A stretch of 64,000 bases of DNA from Diphasiastrum complanatum (GCA_029204225.1 MU832238.1:1-64000), one strand, 5' to 3'; positions 12,401 through 23,271 are shown, numbered from the stretch's first letter. Numbers and translations: made by a program. Notes: generated by a model not told the origin, from the letters alone.

Positions 12401-13495
12401 GTCTCTCTCACTTCTCTCAACAAAAGAAACACATTTCTTTGGATATGGAAAAGATAAACTTGAAGTACTTGAAAAACTTTTAGGAGTAAGGAAACAAAGA
12501 AATACATTTTCAACTTTTCGTTTCCGCACTAACCGCTTGCACAGAAGAGACAACTGGCGAAGCCGACACACTTGCATTTGCAACCAACTTGACTCTCTGA
12601 CCTCGATGAACGAACTCCAAAGTGTTATCAACATAACTGCGAACAAGACCACCAGTAGTTTCTAACATGGACAACCACTCACGACCAAGTATAACATCTT
12701 CCAAGGCCAAGCTCATCACTTGAAAGTCTAAAGTGTCTTGGTAGTCCTAGATTTGTATGGGAATTTGTGGAACGAAAGTATCATAAACATCCTTACGCTG
12801 ACCATCAACAAGTGTAACCACGTACTGATGATCACTTTGTTTTTGTTCTAACTTCAACTTCTTCACCAAAGAATGGTTTAGAAAGTTGTGGGTTGCCCCA
12901 TCGTCCACCATTATCCGAACTTTCTGGCCATTAATACTTCCTAACAATCGAAAAATAGTATGGGGTCCAACTGCATGTTGCCAAATATTGGTTGTGACAG
13001 AACAAGTATGTGCCTCATTCACATGAGACACTTGGACAAACTTTACCTTGGGAGATTTTCCCAACGGTAAAACTTGAACAGTATGAACTTGCTTCTCCAG
13101 CTTCTTAAAGAACCAGTTTAGTTCTTACCGGGAGTCTCGTTAGTATTCCCTTTGTTTTGTAACTTAGGACACTGACTCTTGTTATGACCTTTTCCCATAC
13201 AAATGAAGCATAAGTGCTCCCTCTTGGCTTTTTCTATGTCACTTCTCGACAATCTATACCTCTTTTTATTCGAAGGATTAGATGTCGTAATTTTATGCTT
13301 CTCTCCATGCTTGGAGGACTCAGGCCGGGTCTCATCTGCAACCCTTTTACCTTTTGGGCGAACTATGTCATCATAAGTCTGAGCTAGGGTGATAGCAGTC
13401 TCCAAGGTTTTAGGCTTCAAAGGCCGAAGTTCGGCTTGCAAACCACGAATGAATCCCCTTACTTGATTGTAATCATCTAAGTCAGACAATTTCAT
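9481..13495 (-). pseudogene. gypsy-2: decayed Ty3/gypsy chromovirus gag-pol
   Basis: Read from right to left. Gag end with a CCHC knuckle CFICMGKGHNKSQC (13190-13240); protease with MVDDGATHNFLNHSL (12850-12920); RT with [16 protein letters not shown] and [16 protein letters not shown] (11985-12210), and the DDILVFS active site near 11840; RNase H with ETDASNQAVG and YEKELFAIVYAL (11270-11410); integrase zinc region ending CTSCQAIKAERLK (10560-10720); integrase core NDRDSKFTSNFW to TDHPETDGQTKRVNK (10190-10330) and MLMYGFQPRAP (about 10050); then a chromodomain VLVKWKDGYQEESTW (about 9500-9575). Frameshifts and stops break it repeatedly. The segment before the integrase carries a small Pro/Ser/Glu repeat (PSENVAGPSEDVA). 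The 5' part of gag and the primer site are missing. Confidence 0.92.
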
Positions 13496-13667
13496 GGTAG
13501 CATCCCGATAACTGGCGATTTATTGGGTGAGAGGATGGTTTCCCATGCAACAATCTTCCCAGTTTCTATCGGTTTCATTCTCAGGGAGAAAGTTTTTCTA
13601 AATACATCCAAAATCACTTCAAGTCTTTGGTTATGTACCACTTTCCCGCAGACTTATCCACCACCTA

Positions 13668-13781
13668 AACCACCCTTAGTTACTAAGGGTGCCCTCCACT
13701 TAGTGGCACTCCCTATGGATATAGACCCGTTGTTAGGGACTAACGAGTCCACATGTACCCTTGTGTTTGCCAATGGCCATA
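13668..13781 (-). repeat. gypsy-2 5' LTR remnant
   Basis: Matches two blocks of the 3' LTR: cacccttagttactaagggtgccctcc (as at 9249) and ccacatgtacccttgtgtttgccaatggccata (as at 9391). About 90 bp between them is deleted. It has the same orientation as the 3' LTR, so it marks the outer 5' end of the element. The part next to the internal region, and the primer site, are gone. Confidence 0.75.
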
Positions 13782-14477
13782 ATGCTTGCAGAGACTCCTG
13801 TGACTTCCGTTTTGCCCGTCTTCGTCCGTATCACAAATTTCAATTTCCATGCGCTAATTCCATGTGTTTTAGGGTTTAGGCGTGCAGCGTCGTGTAAGCA
13901 TCTGCCCGGGGCGTGGTTTAGGCCTACACTGCATTTCCTTACGCCTGCATAGACTCCCACGCTAACAACATTCGCATGTTATCGCTTGTACTGAAATAAT
14001 TCGATCCCATGTCCTAATCCCATGTGTTTTTTGGCACTTGCTCTGATAGTATGAATTGGAATGATTGTGATGTATGCTCTGATGTTTTGAACTCTATTTT
14101 AGCCTGGTAATGTTATTAATCATAAAATCTTATGAGGCTAGGGCTTTAAAGTGACGCTTTTCAGAATTGTTGCAAGCAATTCAACGCAGTGTATTTTCTT
14201 CTACTAAACGTTTGCTTGCTTATTTTTGTTTGTAGGTTTGATCTCGTGTTGACACGATGCTGGTTTGGGGCCGAGGCCTTTGGGTCGAGGTTGATCTTAC
14301 AGAGGGGGATGTGGCTACACACCATGGCACATGAGTCCGCAGATGGAGATGCTTGCATTGTGGTGGGCTCTTCACATGATCACTCACCGGGGTTAGGGCT
14401 CACTTATTGCGGCTCAGAGGGCCAGATGCACCACACGCTTCGACAGGTTCTGCCAGAGAGAGTGACACACCTCCAAG
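13782..14477. other. Degenerate lead-in to hAT-1
   Basis: No BED finger or other domain recognised. It lies between the gypsy-2 LTR and the first recognisable hAT-1 coding block, so it may be decayed 5' hAT-1 sequence. Confidence 0.35.
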
Positions 14478-14559
14478 ATGATCAGACACTTACAAATATG
14501 CCATCCACTGGGCTTGCTAGACCATGAGCGCCCTATGTGTAGCAGAGAGGGGTCAAGCC

Positions 14560-15641
14560 TAGACAACAGACTCTTGATCGATGCGGTTGGCAGAGAGAGC
14601 AGCAGGCCCCGGTGCACTCGACTTGTTGGTCAATTCTTTTACGAGTGCGACATTCCTTTTGCTGTTATTGCAGCAGTAGATGCTACATGGAGGCCTCCCA
14701 GGCGAGAGCCACTGCGAGGCATGATGCTTTGTCAGGAGGAGACCATTACGCGGGAGCTGAGTTCCATTCGCTCAGCGTGGCAGACGTAAGTACTTTGTTT
14801 CTTGAAACTCTTTGCTTTGATTCCATTTTGCCAGTACCGCACTTTTTGTATGTGGCTAATGGGTGTTTTGTGGCAGGTATGGATGCACGATATTGAGTGA
14901 TGGAGGGACCGACGTTCTTTGGTGATCCGTCATCACTATCTTGGTTTCTTGCCTGCTTGGCACCGCCTTTCTGCATGGCGTGGATGCCACTCGAGGTGGT
15001 GGAGCCATCATAGTCGACTTCATATGGGAGGTTGTGAGAGATGTGATTGCTGACATTGGGGTGGAGCACGTGGTTCAGGTTGTCACAGACAATGCCACGA
15101 ATTGTAAGCAGATGGGAGAGATTCTGACGAGGGAGCACCCCACCATTGTATGGACACTGTGTGCTGCACATTGCATAGACCTCGTCATTCATGACCTGTG
15201 TGCACTTCCATGGATCAGAGAGGTATAATTTTTTCCATTTGCTATGCTATCTCCCTTGACGCTTGCTCCATGCTGCTAAACACATCTCAACAGCTTTCTA
15301 CTGGATGTTAGTGTTGCAGATCACTTCTCAGGAAGCCAACACCCACCCGGTTTGCGTATCACTTTTTGGTTCTAGAGCGATTGATAGCAGTAAAGGACGC
15401 ACTGTGGCAGATGGCCTTCGGGGACTTTAGAGGCATCAACGCAGATGCGACATTTTTCCAAGCCATTGTGTTTGGAGATGATTTCTGGACACATGCAGAG
15501 GAGCTTGTGGGGGTCATTCGACCATTTTCTATGTGCTACGCCCGGTAGACCATGAGGGGTGCGGGGTGCACTCTTGGTCTCATTTACGAGTTCATGGACC
15601 TCATCGGCGAGGTGATTCCAACGTCGGCCTTGGATGAGGAC
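14560..15641 (+). pseudogene. hAT-1 transposase pseudogene, 5' part
   Basis: Diverged homologue of the hAT-2 transposase at 28199. Blocks in order: a stretch like YELNLPFAI (YECDIPFAV, 14640-14665) ending at donor GTAAGT (14786); an exon from 14877 with YGCTILSDGGTDV, then VVTDNATNCKQMGEIL and CAAHCIDLVIHDLCALPW, the DUF659/hAT catalytic-region motifs (15080-15220), ending at a GTATAA donor; then RKPTPTRFAYHFLVLERLI and TLGLIYEFMDLIGE (15330-15620), ending GACAG at a GTATGA donor. Stops occur at about 14919 and at 15546-15548. It shows at least two introns that hAT-2 lacks. copia-1 is inserted at the last donor site. Confidence 0.85.
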
Positions 15642-15646
15642 AGGTA

Positions 15647-16044
15647 TGAAGAATTACAAGACCTAGCTATGGAGTATCTTAACTCAGATGCTAGATCAAC
15701 TATGAAAGCTTGAGAAAACTTGGCTATGGAAATATCACACACAAGGAGAATTGCATAAGCATCTCACAAACTCAAAAGTCTCAAGAAGAAATGAATTGCT
15801 AGAGAGAGAGAGGAGGGCGTGGGTCCTCCAAATCCCTTGTGAGGCAAGCACCTCCTTTACATGCATGGAAAGTCTAGGTGTCAACCATGGGAGTGAGCTA
15901 CTTGGCCAAGTGGGCCACTTGCACTAATTTACATAACTTAACAAAAGGGGGGGTCATGCATTTAATTAAAACATGCGCCATGAGTTATGTACAACTTAAC
16001 TAATGCTTAGCCAAAAGGGGTAAAATAGGCATTACTTTTCAACA
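15647..16044 (-). repeat. copia-1 3' LTR (left copy)
   Basis: On the element strand it begins TGTTGAAAAGTAATGCC and ends TAATTCTTCA. It is 398 bp and nearly identical to 20659-21056. A purine run (aaggggggg on the element strand, 16045-16053 on +) directly precedes it. Confidence 0.97.
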
Positions 16045-19000
16045 CCCCCCCTTAATGGCAATTTTATTCAAACTGACACCCAACAAAGTTCTGAACTTTT
16101 CAAACTTATCTTTACTAAGTGGTTTAGTAAAAATATCAGCTGTCTGGTCGTTGGTGTCGCAATAAACTAGCTCGATCTCCCCACTCTGCACTTTCTCTCG
16201 TATAAAATGCTGGTCCACCTCTGTATGTTTTGTCCGTGCATGATAGACTGGATTCCTTGCAAGCTGAATGCAGCTTTGGTTATCACAATGTAACAATGTA
16301 GGTCTTACTTGAGCAATCTGCATGTCCTCAAGTAGACGGCGTAACCAAATGGCTTCACAGGCGGACCTCATAGTCGCCCTGTACTCAGCTTCGGTAGACG
16401 ATAGAGCAATAGTAGGCTGCTTCTTACTGCACCACGATATAGCCCCTGAACCTAGGCTGAAGCAATAGCCTGTCGTCGATCTCCGATCGTCTCTATCACC
16501 TGCCCAATCAGAATCTGAATAGCCTTCCAGCTGAAGGTTCCCGTCATCCGTGTATCCAATCCCATAAGTCACTGTCCCTCTCACATATCGTAGGATCCGC
16601 TTGGCTGCCTTCCAATGTGCTTCGGTAGGCTTACACATGTATTGACTTGTGATTCCAACCGCATAAGCAATATCTGGCCTGGTGGTAGTAAGGTAAATCA
16701 GGCTGCCCACTAACTGACGATAGAGCGTCTCATCTGCAAATGCTGGACCATCATCTTTTGATGGCTTGTTGCTTGCATCCATGGGTGTGCTGATTGGTTT
16801 GCTTTCTTGCATGTTAAACTTCTTCAATAATTTCTGTGCATACTTTGCCTGTGAGATAAAAAGACAACGCTTTCCTTTCCAAACTTCAACTCCTAGGCAA
16901 TAGTGTAGCAAACCCAAATCTTTCATTTCAAACTCATTAGAAAGATTCTTCTTAACACAAGCAATAAGCTTCTTATTGCTTCCCGTGATGAGTAGATCAT
17001 CCACATAGAGCACAACAACCACAAAGTCTTCTCCTTCCCTGAAGACATAAAGATTGCAATCAGACTTACTCTTCTCAAACCCTTGCCTTGCAAAGTACTC
17101 ATCAATTCGGCTATACCAAGCCCTTGGCGCCTGTTTGAGCCCATACAAGGCTTTCCTAAGCCTGCAAACCAGATTCTCCTTGCCTGTTATTTCAAATCCC
17201 TGCGGTTGTTCCATGTAAACCTCCTCCTGTAGGTGCCCATTAAGAAAGGCACTCTTGACATCCATTTGATGGACATCCCAATCAAAATATGAGGCTATAG
17301 CCAAAACGGTCCTGATAGATGTCATTTTAGCAACAGGTGCGAATGTCTCATCATAGTCTAGCCCCTCTTGCTGAGCATAGCCTTTCGCCACCAACCTTGC
17401 CTTGTACTTGTCCACTGTTCCATTGGCATGAAACTTGGTCTTATAGACCCACTTGCAACCTATTGGTTGCTTCCCTTCTGGCAATGTAGTGAGCTCCCAT
17501 GTGTCATTCTTGACAATGGAGTCGTACTCCTCCTGCATGGCATGTTGCCATACCTTTTCTCTCACGGCTTCGTGAAAGAATTGTGGCTCATTTGCATTCA
17601 GAATAGTGGACATAAGAGCAAAGTTAGTCTCTTGTCTCTCATGAGACCTAAGAGATCTTCTGACACCCTGTTCACTGCTGTCTCCTTCTTCAATCATTTG
17701 ACCTTCTTTGATTGTTTCCCAATACCACCTAGGTAGCTTCTTCCTAGCAGTGGGTGATGTGGATGGTGACCACGGATCCCATGGTACTGTTTTAGTCTTC
17801 CGTTTGTCCCCAACTTCTGCTTCTGGTACTTGGCCAAAAAGAGGTCTCGAACTAGTAGGTTCGATTTCCTGTTGTTGCTCCTGCACTTGAGGCTTACGGG
17901 ACTCTTGACTAGGATCCTCATCCGTGGAATCAATCAAGGGTATGAACTCAGTAATTCCTTCCTTCTCCTGCTCCTGTATCTTGGGTGCATGCTCTTCATC
18001 AAAGATGACATCATGACTTAGGATCTTCCTCCTGTTTTCGAGATCATATAGCACATAAGCTTTCTCACCTTCACTATACCCAAGAAAGACACACTTTACG
18101 GATTTTGCATCAAGTTTCTTCCGCAAGTCCTTTGGTATATGTGCATATGCTGTACACCCAAATACTCGAAGGCTGCCCACTTTGGGCTTCTTGCCACTAT
18201 ATGCCTCTTCTGGCGTGATTCCTTCAACTGCTTTGGTTGGACTTCTATTCAATAGAAAAACAGCAGTTGCTACCGCTTCTGCCCAAAAGGAATTTGGCAA
18301 CCCCTTTGCCTTGAGCATGCTCCTCGCACACTCAACTATAGACCTGTTTTTCCGCTCAGCCACGCCGTTTTGCTGCGGTGTATGTGGAGCAGTAAACTGT
18401 CTCTTTATCCCACATGCTTTGCAAAGATCTTTGAACTCATCAGAAATATACTCACCACCCTTATCTGACCCGAGAGTCTTTAACCTCTTTCCTGTGTGGT
18501 TTTCCACCATAGCTTTCCACTGTTTGAAGTATTTGAACACTTCAGATTTCAGTTTCAGAAAATAGACCCATACCTTCCGAGAGAAATCATCTACGAAGGT
18601 CATGAGATAGTATGCCCCCCCTGCTGATTTGACCTGCATGGGACCACATAAATCTGAATGCACAAGTTCAAGAATGCCCTTGGCCCTGGTAGCTTTCTCC
18701 TTTGGAAACTTTTTCCTCTGTTGCTTCCCTAATGCACAAGCCTCACATGTATCTGAAGAAGACTTAATGCTAGGAAGATCTACTACCATTTTGTGCCTGT
18801 TCAAAACTTGCAAACTTTTGTAACTCAAATGACCATATCTCTCATGCCAAAGCTTGTCCCGATTAGTATCTCTTGCAGATAAGGCCTCTTGGCTAGGAAT
18901 GGTTGTGAAAAGCTTGTAAAGACCTCCTTCTTGCATTCCCTTGGCTACCACTTTGAAGTTCTTCTCTTTGTCTTTTACCAAACATTTAGAATCATTAAAC

Positions 19001-19734
19001 TCTACCACCATGTTCTGTTTGGTAATGGCACCATCAGATAACAAGTTCTTAGCCAACCCTGGTACATGCAACACACTTTTAATTTCCTTCACCTCACCTG
19101 ATGATAGCTGTATTGCAACTGTACCTTTGCCCCTCACCATACGTGTAGAATTATCTCCAAGGCAAACATGCTGGCTATCTTCTGTCTCCTCATAGGTACT
19201 GAACCAATCTCTATGAGGTGTCATGTGCTTTGAAGCTCCAGAATCAATGTACCATCCACCAAATGTGGATTCAGATGATAGGGCTGCGGTGAATAGCTCA
19301 AGCACACCAGATTGTTCCTCCTCTGCAACTTTGTCAACAAAGTGACTCTGCTGGTTCTTTCCCTTCTTCTGATCACTTTGCTTCTTCCTGCATTCAAAAG
19401 CAAAATGCCCATACTTACCACAATAGTTGCAGTTGCCCTTCCTCTTGGGTGTAGATGAGGAATTGGTGCTTGACTCCTCTCCAACCTGTAACTTGGACAC
19501 CTGCTGCTCCAAGTTTTGCTTTGAGTTCTTCTTTTTGCCTTTGCCTTTCTTCTGAAAGTTTTGCTTCTTCTTAGAAGCAAATGCAAGCTCTGGATTATCT
19601 TCCCTTTCAGAAAGATTCTTCCTTCTCATCTCCTCCTGTAAAAGAAGACCACATAACTCCCCAAAGGTTGGGAGTTTCTCCCTAGCAGAAAGGGACATCA
19701 CATAGTCTTGATAGTTGAATGACAAGCTGTTCAA
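16039..19734 (-). CDS. copia-1 Pol polyprotein with gag C terminus (1231 residues, intact frame)
   Basis: Order gag-protease-integrase-RT-RNase H, the Ty1/copia order. CCHC knuckle CNYCGKYGHFAFEC (about residue 102); protease WYIDSGASKHMT (about 161); pre-integrase zinc region LWHERYGHLSYKSL...CEACALGK (about 295-340); integrase core with LVHSDLCGPM, GSDKGGEY and APHTPQQNGVAERKNR (D,D,E-type residues present, about 355-465); RT with KWVYKTKFHANG, QMDVKSAFLNG and VLYVDDLLITG (about 745-960); RNase H with GYSDSDWAGDRDDRRST, LSSTEAEYRA and LHCDNQSCIQLARNP, ending ADIFTKPLS (about 1085-1210). The frame is open throughout. The N-terminal gag half is in another frame upstream (19761-20189). The frame runs about 6 bases into the 3' LTR at its end. 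Confidence 0.96.
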   Translation of the reverse strand: MNSLSFNYQDYVMSLSAREKLPTFGELCGLLLQEEMRRKNLSEREDNPELAFASKKKQNFQKKGKGKKKNSKQNLEQQVSKLQVGEESSTNSSSTPKRKGNCNYCGKYGHFAFECRKKQSDQKKGKNQQSHFVDKVAEEEQSGVLELFTAALSSESTFGGWYIDSGASKHMTPHRDWFSTYEETEDSQHVCLGDNSTRMVRGKGTVAIQLSSGEVKEIKSVLHVPGLAKNLLSDGAITKQNMVVEFNDSKCLVKDKEKNFKVVAKGMQEGGLYKLFTTIPSQEALSARDTNRDKLWHERYGHLSYKSLQVLNRHKMVVDLPSIKSSSDTCEACALGKQQRKKFPKEKATRAKGILELVHSDLCGPMQVKSAGGAYYLMTFVDDFSRKVWVYFLKLKSEVFKYFKQWKAMVENHTGKRLKTLGSDKGGEYISDEFKDLCKACGIKRQFTAPHTPQQNGVAERKNRSIVECARSMLKAKGLPNSFWAEAVATAVFLLNRSPTKAVEGITPEEAYSGKKPKVGSLRVFGCTAYAHIPKDLRKKLDAKSVKCVFLGYSEGEKAYVLYDLENRRKILSHDVIFDEEHAPKIQEQEKEGITEFIPLIDSTDEDPSQESRKPQVQEQQQEIEPTSSRPLFGQVPEAEVGDKRKTKTVPWDPWSPSTSPTARKKLPRWYWETIKEGQMIEEGDSSEQGVRRSLRSHERQETNFALMSTILNANEPQFFHEAVREKVWQHAMQEEYDSIVKNDTWELTTLPEGKQPIGCKWVYKTKFHANGTVDKYKARLVAKGYAQQEGLDYDETFAPVAKMTSIRTVLAIASYFDWDVHQMDVKSAFLNGHLQEEVYMEQPQGFEITGKENLVCRLRKALYGLKQAPRAWYSRIDEYFARQGFEKSKSDCNLYVFREGEDFVVVVLYVDDLLITGSNKKLIACVKKNLSNEFEMKDLGLLHYCLGVEVWKGKRCLFISQAKYAQKLLKKFNMQESKPISTPMDASNKPSKDDGPAFADETLYRQLVGSLIYLTTTRPDIAYAVGITSQYMCKPTEAHWKAAKRILRYVRGTVTYGIGYTDDGNLQLEGYSDSDWAGDRDDRRSTTGYCFSLGSGAISWCSKKQPTIALSSTEAEYRATMRSACEAIWLRRLLEDMQIAQVRPTLLHCDNQSCIQLARNPVYHARTKHTEVDQHFIREKVQSGEIELVYCDTNDQTADIFTKPLSKDKFEKFRTLLGVSLNKIAIKGGC

Positions 19735-19760
19735 GACTATGGGAACAATACTCCTGTCAC

Positions 19761-20189
19761 TTACTTTCTCTCCAACTGAAGCAAGCTGATCAATAGGTCC
19801 TTGACCTTTGTAATATGATCACCAATTGTTGCACCTGCTTCCATCTTGAGAGTATGTAACCTGTTTTGCAAATACACCAGCTTGGCTGAATCCACTGTTT
19901 CAAACATAGACTTCAGAATTGTCCAAGCATCAGCTGCATCCCTTGCATTGCAAATGTGAGGAATAATATTGTCCTTAACAGAAAGATTGATTATCCTATG
20001 AGCTTTATGTCTCCTGTTCATGTAGTCCTTCAATTCAGGATCAGATGTTGGTACAGGTTCTGTACCTGTCATGACCTCCCAGCAATTCTTATCCATCAAG
20101 ATATTGGCTATCTTGAACTTCCACACTCTGTAGTTTGTGCCATCTAGTTTGCTAGATTCACCCAGCAAACTCTCCCCAGGACTTGCCAT
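19761..20189 (-). CDS. copia-1 gag N-terminal part (frameshifted from Pol)
   Basis: Starts MASPGESLLGESSKLDGTN and contains YRVWKFKIANILMD and AWTILKSMFE blocks typical of copia gag (the UBN2-like retrotransposon gag domain). The frame ends ...LLQLERK. The following gag sequence continues in a different frame, and one lost base around 19795-19810 would explain it. So the copy is probably not fully autonomous despite its youth, unless frameshifting or assembly error is involved. Confidence 0.88.
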   Translation of the reverse strand: MASPGESLLGESSKLDGTNYRVWKFKIANILMDKNCWEVMTGTEPVPTSDPELKDYMNRRHKAHRIINLSVKDNIIPHICNARDAADAWTILKSMFETVDSAKLVYLQNRLHTLKMEAGATIGDHITKVKDLLISLLQLERK

Positions 20190-20646
20190 GCTAAAATCTG
20201 TGCTTAAAACAGAAGCTCAACTTGAAAGAGATCAGAAAAGAACAACTTCCAGCAACAAGGGTTTAACCCCAAACTAGGGTATGTAGCCACTTCAAGGCAA
20301 CCCTTCAGCTCCTGCTTTTGTCTTTGCCACTTGGTGTGGCCTCACTAGCACAAGCACTAGGCTCCACTGGAACAGAAACCAGAAGCCCCTACAGAAAGTG
20401 CGCCCTACTTTTGTGTAAGCTCCTCCAGAAAAACTCTCCAAAACTTAGCCAGATTTAGAAAGTTTTTGGATCATCCCACTCCCCTTGCCAATAGCTCACC
20501 AACAGTGCAAGACTCCACCTGATCTGACACCTGTAGATCAAATGCTCCCTCTTTCAAGATTAAGGTGCTTGTAGAAGATAAGAATCTTCTCAAGAATCTA
20601 AGCACTGAAGTTTCTCTCACTCTCAGACTCACAGGCTAGACAACCT

Positions 20647-20658
20647 GCTCTGATACCA
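20647..20658 (-). other. copia-1 primer-binding site
   Basis: gctctgatacca on +, i.e. TGGTATCAGAGC on the element strand, directly adjacent to the 5' LTR. This is the standard plant copia site complementary to initiator tRNA-Met. Confidence 0.95.
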
Positions 20659-21056
20659 TGAAGAATTACAAGACCTAGCTATGGAGTATCTTAACTCAGA
20701 TGCTAGATCAACTATGAAAGCTTGAGAAAACTTGGCTATGGAAATATCACACACAAGGAGAATTGCATAAGCATCTCACAAACTCAAAAGTCTCAAGAAG
20801 AAATGAATTGCTAGAGAGAGAGAGGAGGGCGTGGGTCCTCCAAATCCCTTGTGAGGCAAGCACCTCCTTTACATGCATGGAAAGTCTAGGTGTCAACCAT
20901 GGGAGTGAGCTACTTGGCCAAGTGGGCCACTTGCACTAATTTACATAACTTAACAAAAGGGGGGGTCATGCATTTAATTAAAACATGCCCCATGAGTTAT
21001 GTACAACTTAACTAATGCTTAGCCAAAAGGGGTAAAATAGGCATTACTTTTCAACA
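20659..21056 (-). repeat. copia-1 5' LTR (right copy)
   Basis: 398 bp with TG...CA ends, matched to 15647-16044 with a single visible mismatch. Followed by the aggta target duplication at 21057. Confidence 0.97.
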
Positions 21057-21061
21057 AGGTA

Positions 21062-22383
21062 TGACTCTTCAGTGCCTAGTTTGTTGTTTCTCACTCAAGT
21101 TTGTTGTGTTGCTTTCATGCTACGATGCATTGATTTTTGTAATTTGTCTGTTGTAGGAGGGACGAGATCTTGCAGATCTGGGAGGCCAGATGGGAACCAC
21201 CGATCCATCCACGCCATAGCCCACATGCACCCCTTGTGGCGCTCTACCCGGGATTTGGACGATCGGGAGCTGCACCGGGGATGGGTGGAGTACACTGTGC
21301 GTGTATGGCCCAGACCAAGTATATGTGAGAAATCGCTTGGTCGTCTTTAAACTACAATAGTGTACTCATTGTTAGTGTGTGGATTCAGTGGACTTACGTG
21401 TGCCATGTTTCTTTTGCCAACAGGTCCGATGCTGATCATCTTTGAGCAGCACTGTCGGCTGAGGGAGGATCAGCCGTTACGTGGTGGAGCATCCACGGGC
21501 GCAGCACAGGTGACTTGCGACGACTGGCCAAGAGAGTCCTTGCACAGGACTGTTCAGCATCCGCTTGTGAGCGGAATTGGAGCACCTGGGCCTTGTATCA
21601 CACGTAGAAGAGGAACAGGCTATCCATCGAGCAGTGTAGGCGGTTGGTGTTTGTGAACACCAACGGCCGTATGCTGAGGCACACACGCGGAGAGGGCCAT
21701 ATGATCGAGGTGAGTCACATTATTACCCCATGCTCCAGCTATGCTTTGACGAATTGAATTATTTGCAAAATATGCAATAAATTGCAATATACTTGCCTGA
21801 CAACAATGTATTGTTTGAACCCAGACTCTTGCTTGGTGGACTCGGCAACCGCTGCTCCTCAGGCACCACCCACGCAACACGAGATGGATGATGAGATCTA
21901 TAGACAGGCGCAGGCTGACGCACGGGCTGTACGACGGCAGAGGAGGACACAAAGGGGGCGGGAGAGGGTTGAGGAGGGAGATGATGAGGGCTCAGAGGGT
22001 GGAGAGGAGCTGGGGGCTGATTATGAGGAGGAGGGGTGGGCTGAGGGGGATACTGAGGAGGAGGAGATGGGGGCAGAGGCACAGGGGGATGACTTGGCTG
22101 ACCTGTTGGTGGACCCTGAGACAGAGGAGGAGCTAGCCATTCCTGCACATAGGCCTAGAGGGAGACCTAGAGGTTTTGGGAGGGGGGGGGGCTGAGGTCA
22201 CTTTTTGTAGATAGGAGTGGATCATCACAGGCAGCTGTTGGCCAGGCATCATCACAGTGGGTAGGGCCATCCCAAGGCGTAGGATCACAACCACCTGACA
22301 CACAGACACGTCGGGGTAGACAGAGGGGTGGGGGCAGCCAGAGGGGGGGGGAGGAGGAGCGAGAGGCAGAGGTAGGGGCAGGG
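21062..22383 (+). pseudogene. hAT-1 transposase pseudogene, 3' part (dimerisation region and AT-hook tail)
   Basis: Continues hAT-1 after copia-1. An exon from about 21157 has IWEARWE, then in another frame HRSIHAIAHMHPLWRS and DRELHRGWVEY. Next comes the hAT C-terminal dimerisation block ACERNWSTWALYHT and RRLVFVNTNGRMLR (21565-21680), with a stop after HT, ending at a GTGAGT donor near 21710. A last exon (about 21825-22199) encodes a Glu/Asp-rich stretch and an AT-hook-like RGRPRGFGRGGG. Counterparts of all of these exist in hAT-2. The gypsy-3A LTR cuts it off at 22384. Confidence 0.82.
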
Positions 22384-22831
22384 TGTTAGACTCTCTCTTA
22401 TTGCATACCTCCAGGTGCCGATTAACCACAAGAGACCGAATGATTCACGTTCCACCCCGCCATAGGACCCAAGCCAGGTCCACCCTCCGTGCCCTGGCCT
22501 GTGACCGTAACATGCAGGATCCAACTTCCATCCTAGACAGTGTCCCATACCACTGCCTAGCCTCTCAACCATCTCCCGCCTCAAGCTAGCACGCATCCTG
22601 GCTGTGCACACCGCTCTCCATCCACCTTCCCCTAGGTAGATAGAATGCATGGCAAATGAGTCCTCCTTCCCTTGTATACCTCAAAGGTGGGAGACTCCAA
22701 GCCATGCGCACGTCCTTGATTACGACACGTGGCAACCATGCAGGTTCACGAGTCACTGGTCAAGTCAATAGTCCCAGTCATCGTCCAATCTCAAGTTAGG
22801 TTTGGGACCCAAGGGAGTTGGGTCCCTAACA
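22384..22831 (-). repeat. gypsy-3A 3' LTR
   Basis: 448 bp, TGTTAGACTC...CCCTAACA on +. It is the same length as, and highly similar to, the LTR at 38249-38696. Followed by a pyrimidine run (the polypurine tract on the - strand). Confidence 0.93.
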
Positions 22832-22858
22832 TTCCCTCCCCCTTAAAAGACTTCTCTT

Positions 22859-23013
22859 CTAAGGAAGAAAATCTAGGAATCTCAGTCTGAGTTCAGGTTC
22901 CTTATCCCAAGTATCATCGTCCTCGGAGCTTCCTTTCCAGCGAACCAAGTACTCAGTTACCTGCCAGTTTCTGAGCCCACGTTGACGTACATCAACAATG
23001 GCCTGTGGTTCTG
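22859..23013 (-). pseudogene. gypsy-3A chromodomain fragment
   Basis: C-terminal end of a chromovirus integrase: EPQAIVDVRQRGLRN, VTEYLVRWKGSSEDDDTW and LRLRFLDFLP, nearly the same as the gypsy-3B copy at 38727-38880. Similarity to gypsy-3B stops abruptly at about 23013, where unrelated sequence with short gatggaggacaggtgcgatg repeats begins. The rest of the element is gone. Confidence 0.9.
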
Positions 23014-23154
23014 GTGCGATTGAGGACAAACCATGGAGCCAGCAGATCAACGATGGAGGACAGGTGCGATGAGGACAAGTGCGATGGAGGTCTAGCATAG
23101 ATCCGCCAGCAGATGGAGGACAGGTGCGATGGACAGCCATTGCTAGGCCATGGA

Positions 23155-23271
<117 letters not shown>

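Larger units (their letters stand above)
15642..21061 (-). mobile_element. copia-1: young full-length Ty1/copia retrotransposon with AGGTA target duplication
   Basis: Complete element of 5410 bp (15647-21056), flanked by perfect 5-bp duplications aggta (15642-15646 and 21057-21061). LTRs are 398 bp with TG...CA ends. By eye they differ at one base (catgcgccatg versus catgccccatg), so insertion is very recent. Primer site, polypurine tract and coding regions are all in place. It sits inside the hAT-1 pseudogene, exactly over that gene's splice donor. Confidence 0.97.

Noticed and set aside
19761-19830. Programmed frameshift between copia-1 gag and pol
   Set aside because: The break falls within gag rather than at the gag-pol border and plant copia elements generally use one frame; a one-base loss is simpler, though not proven.
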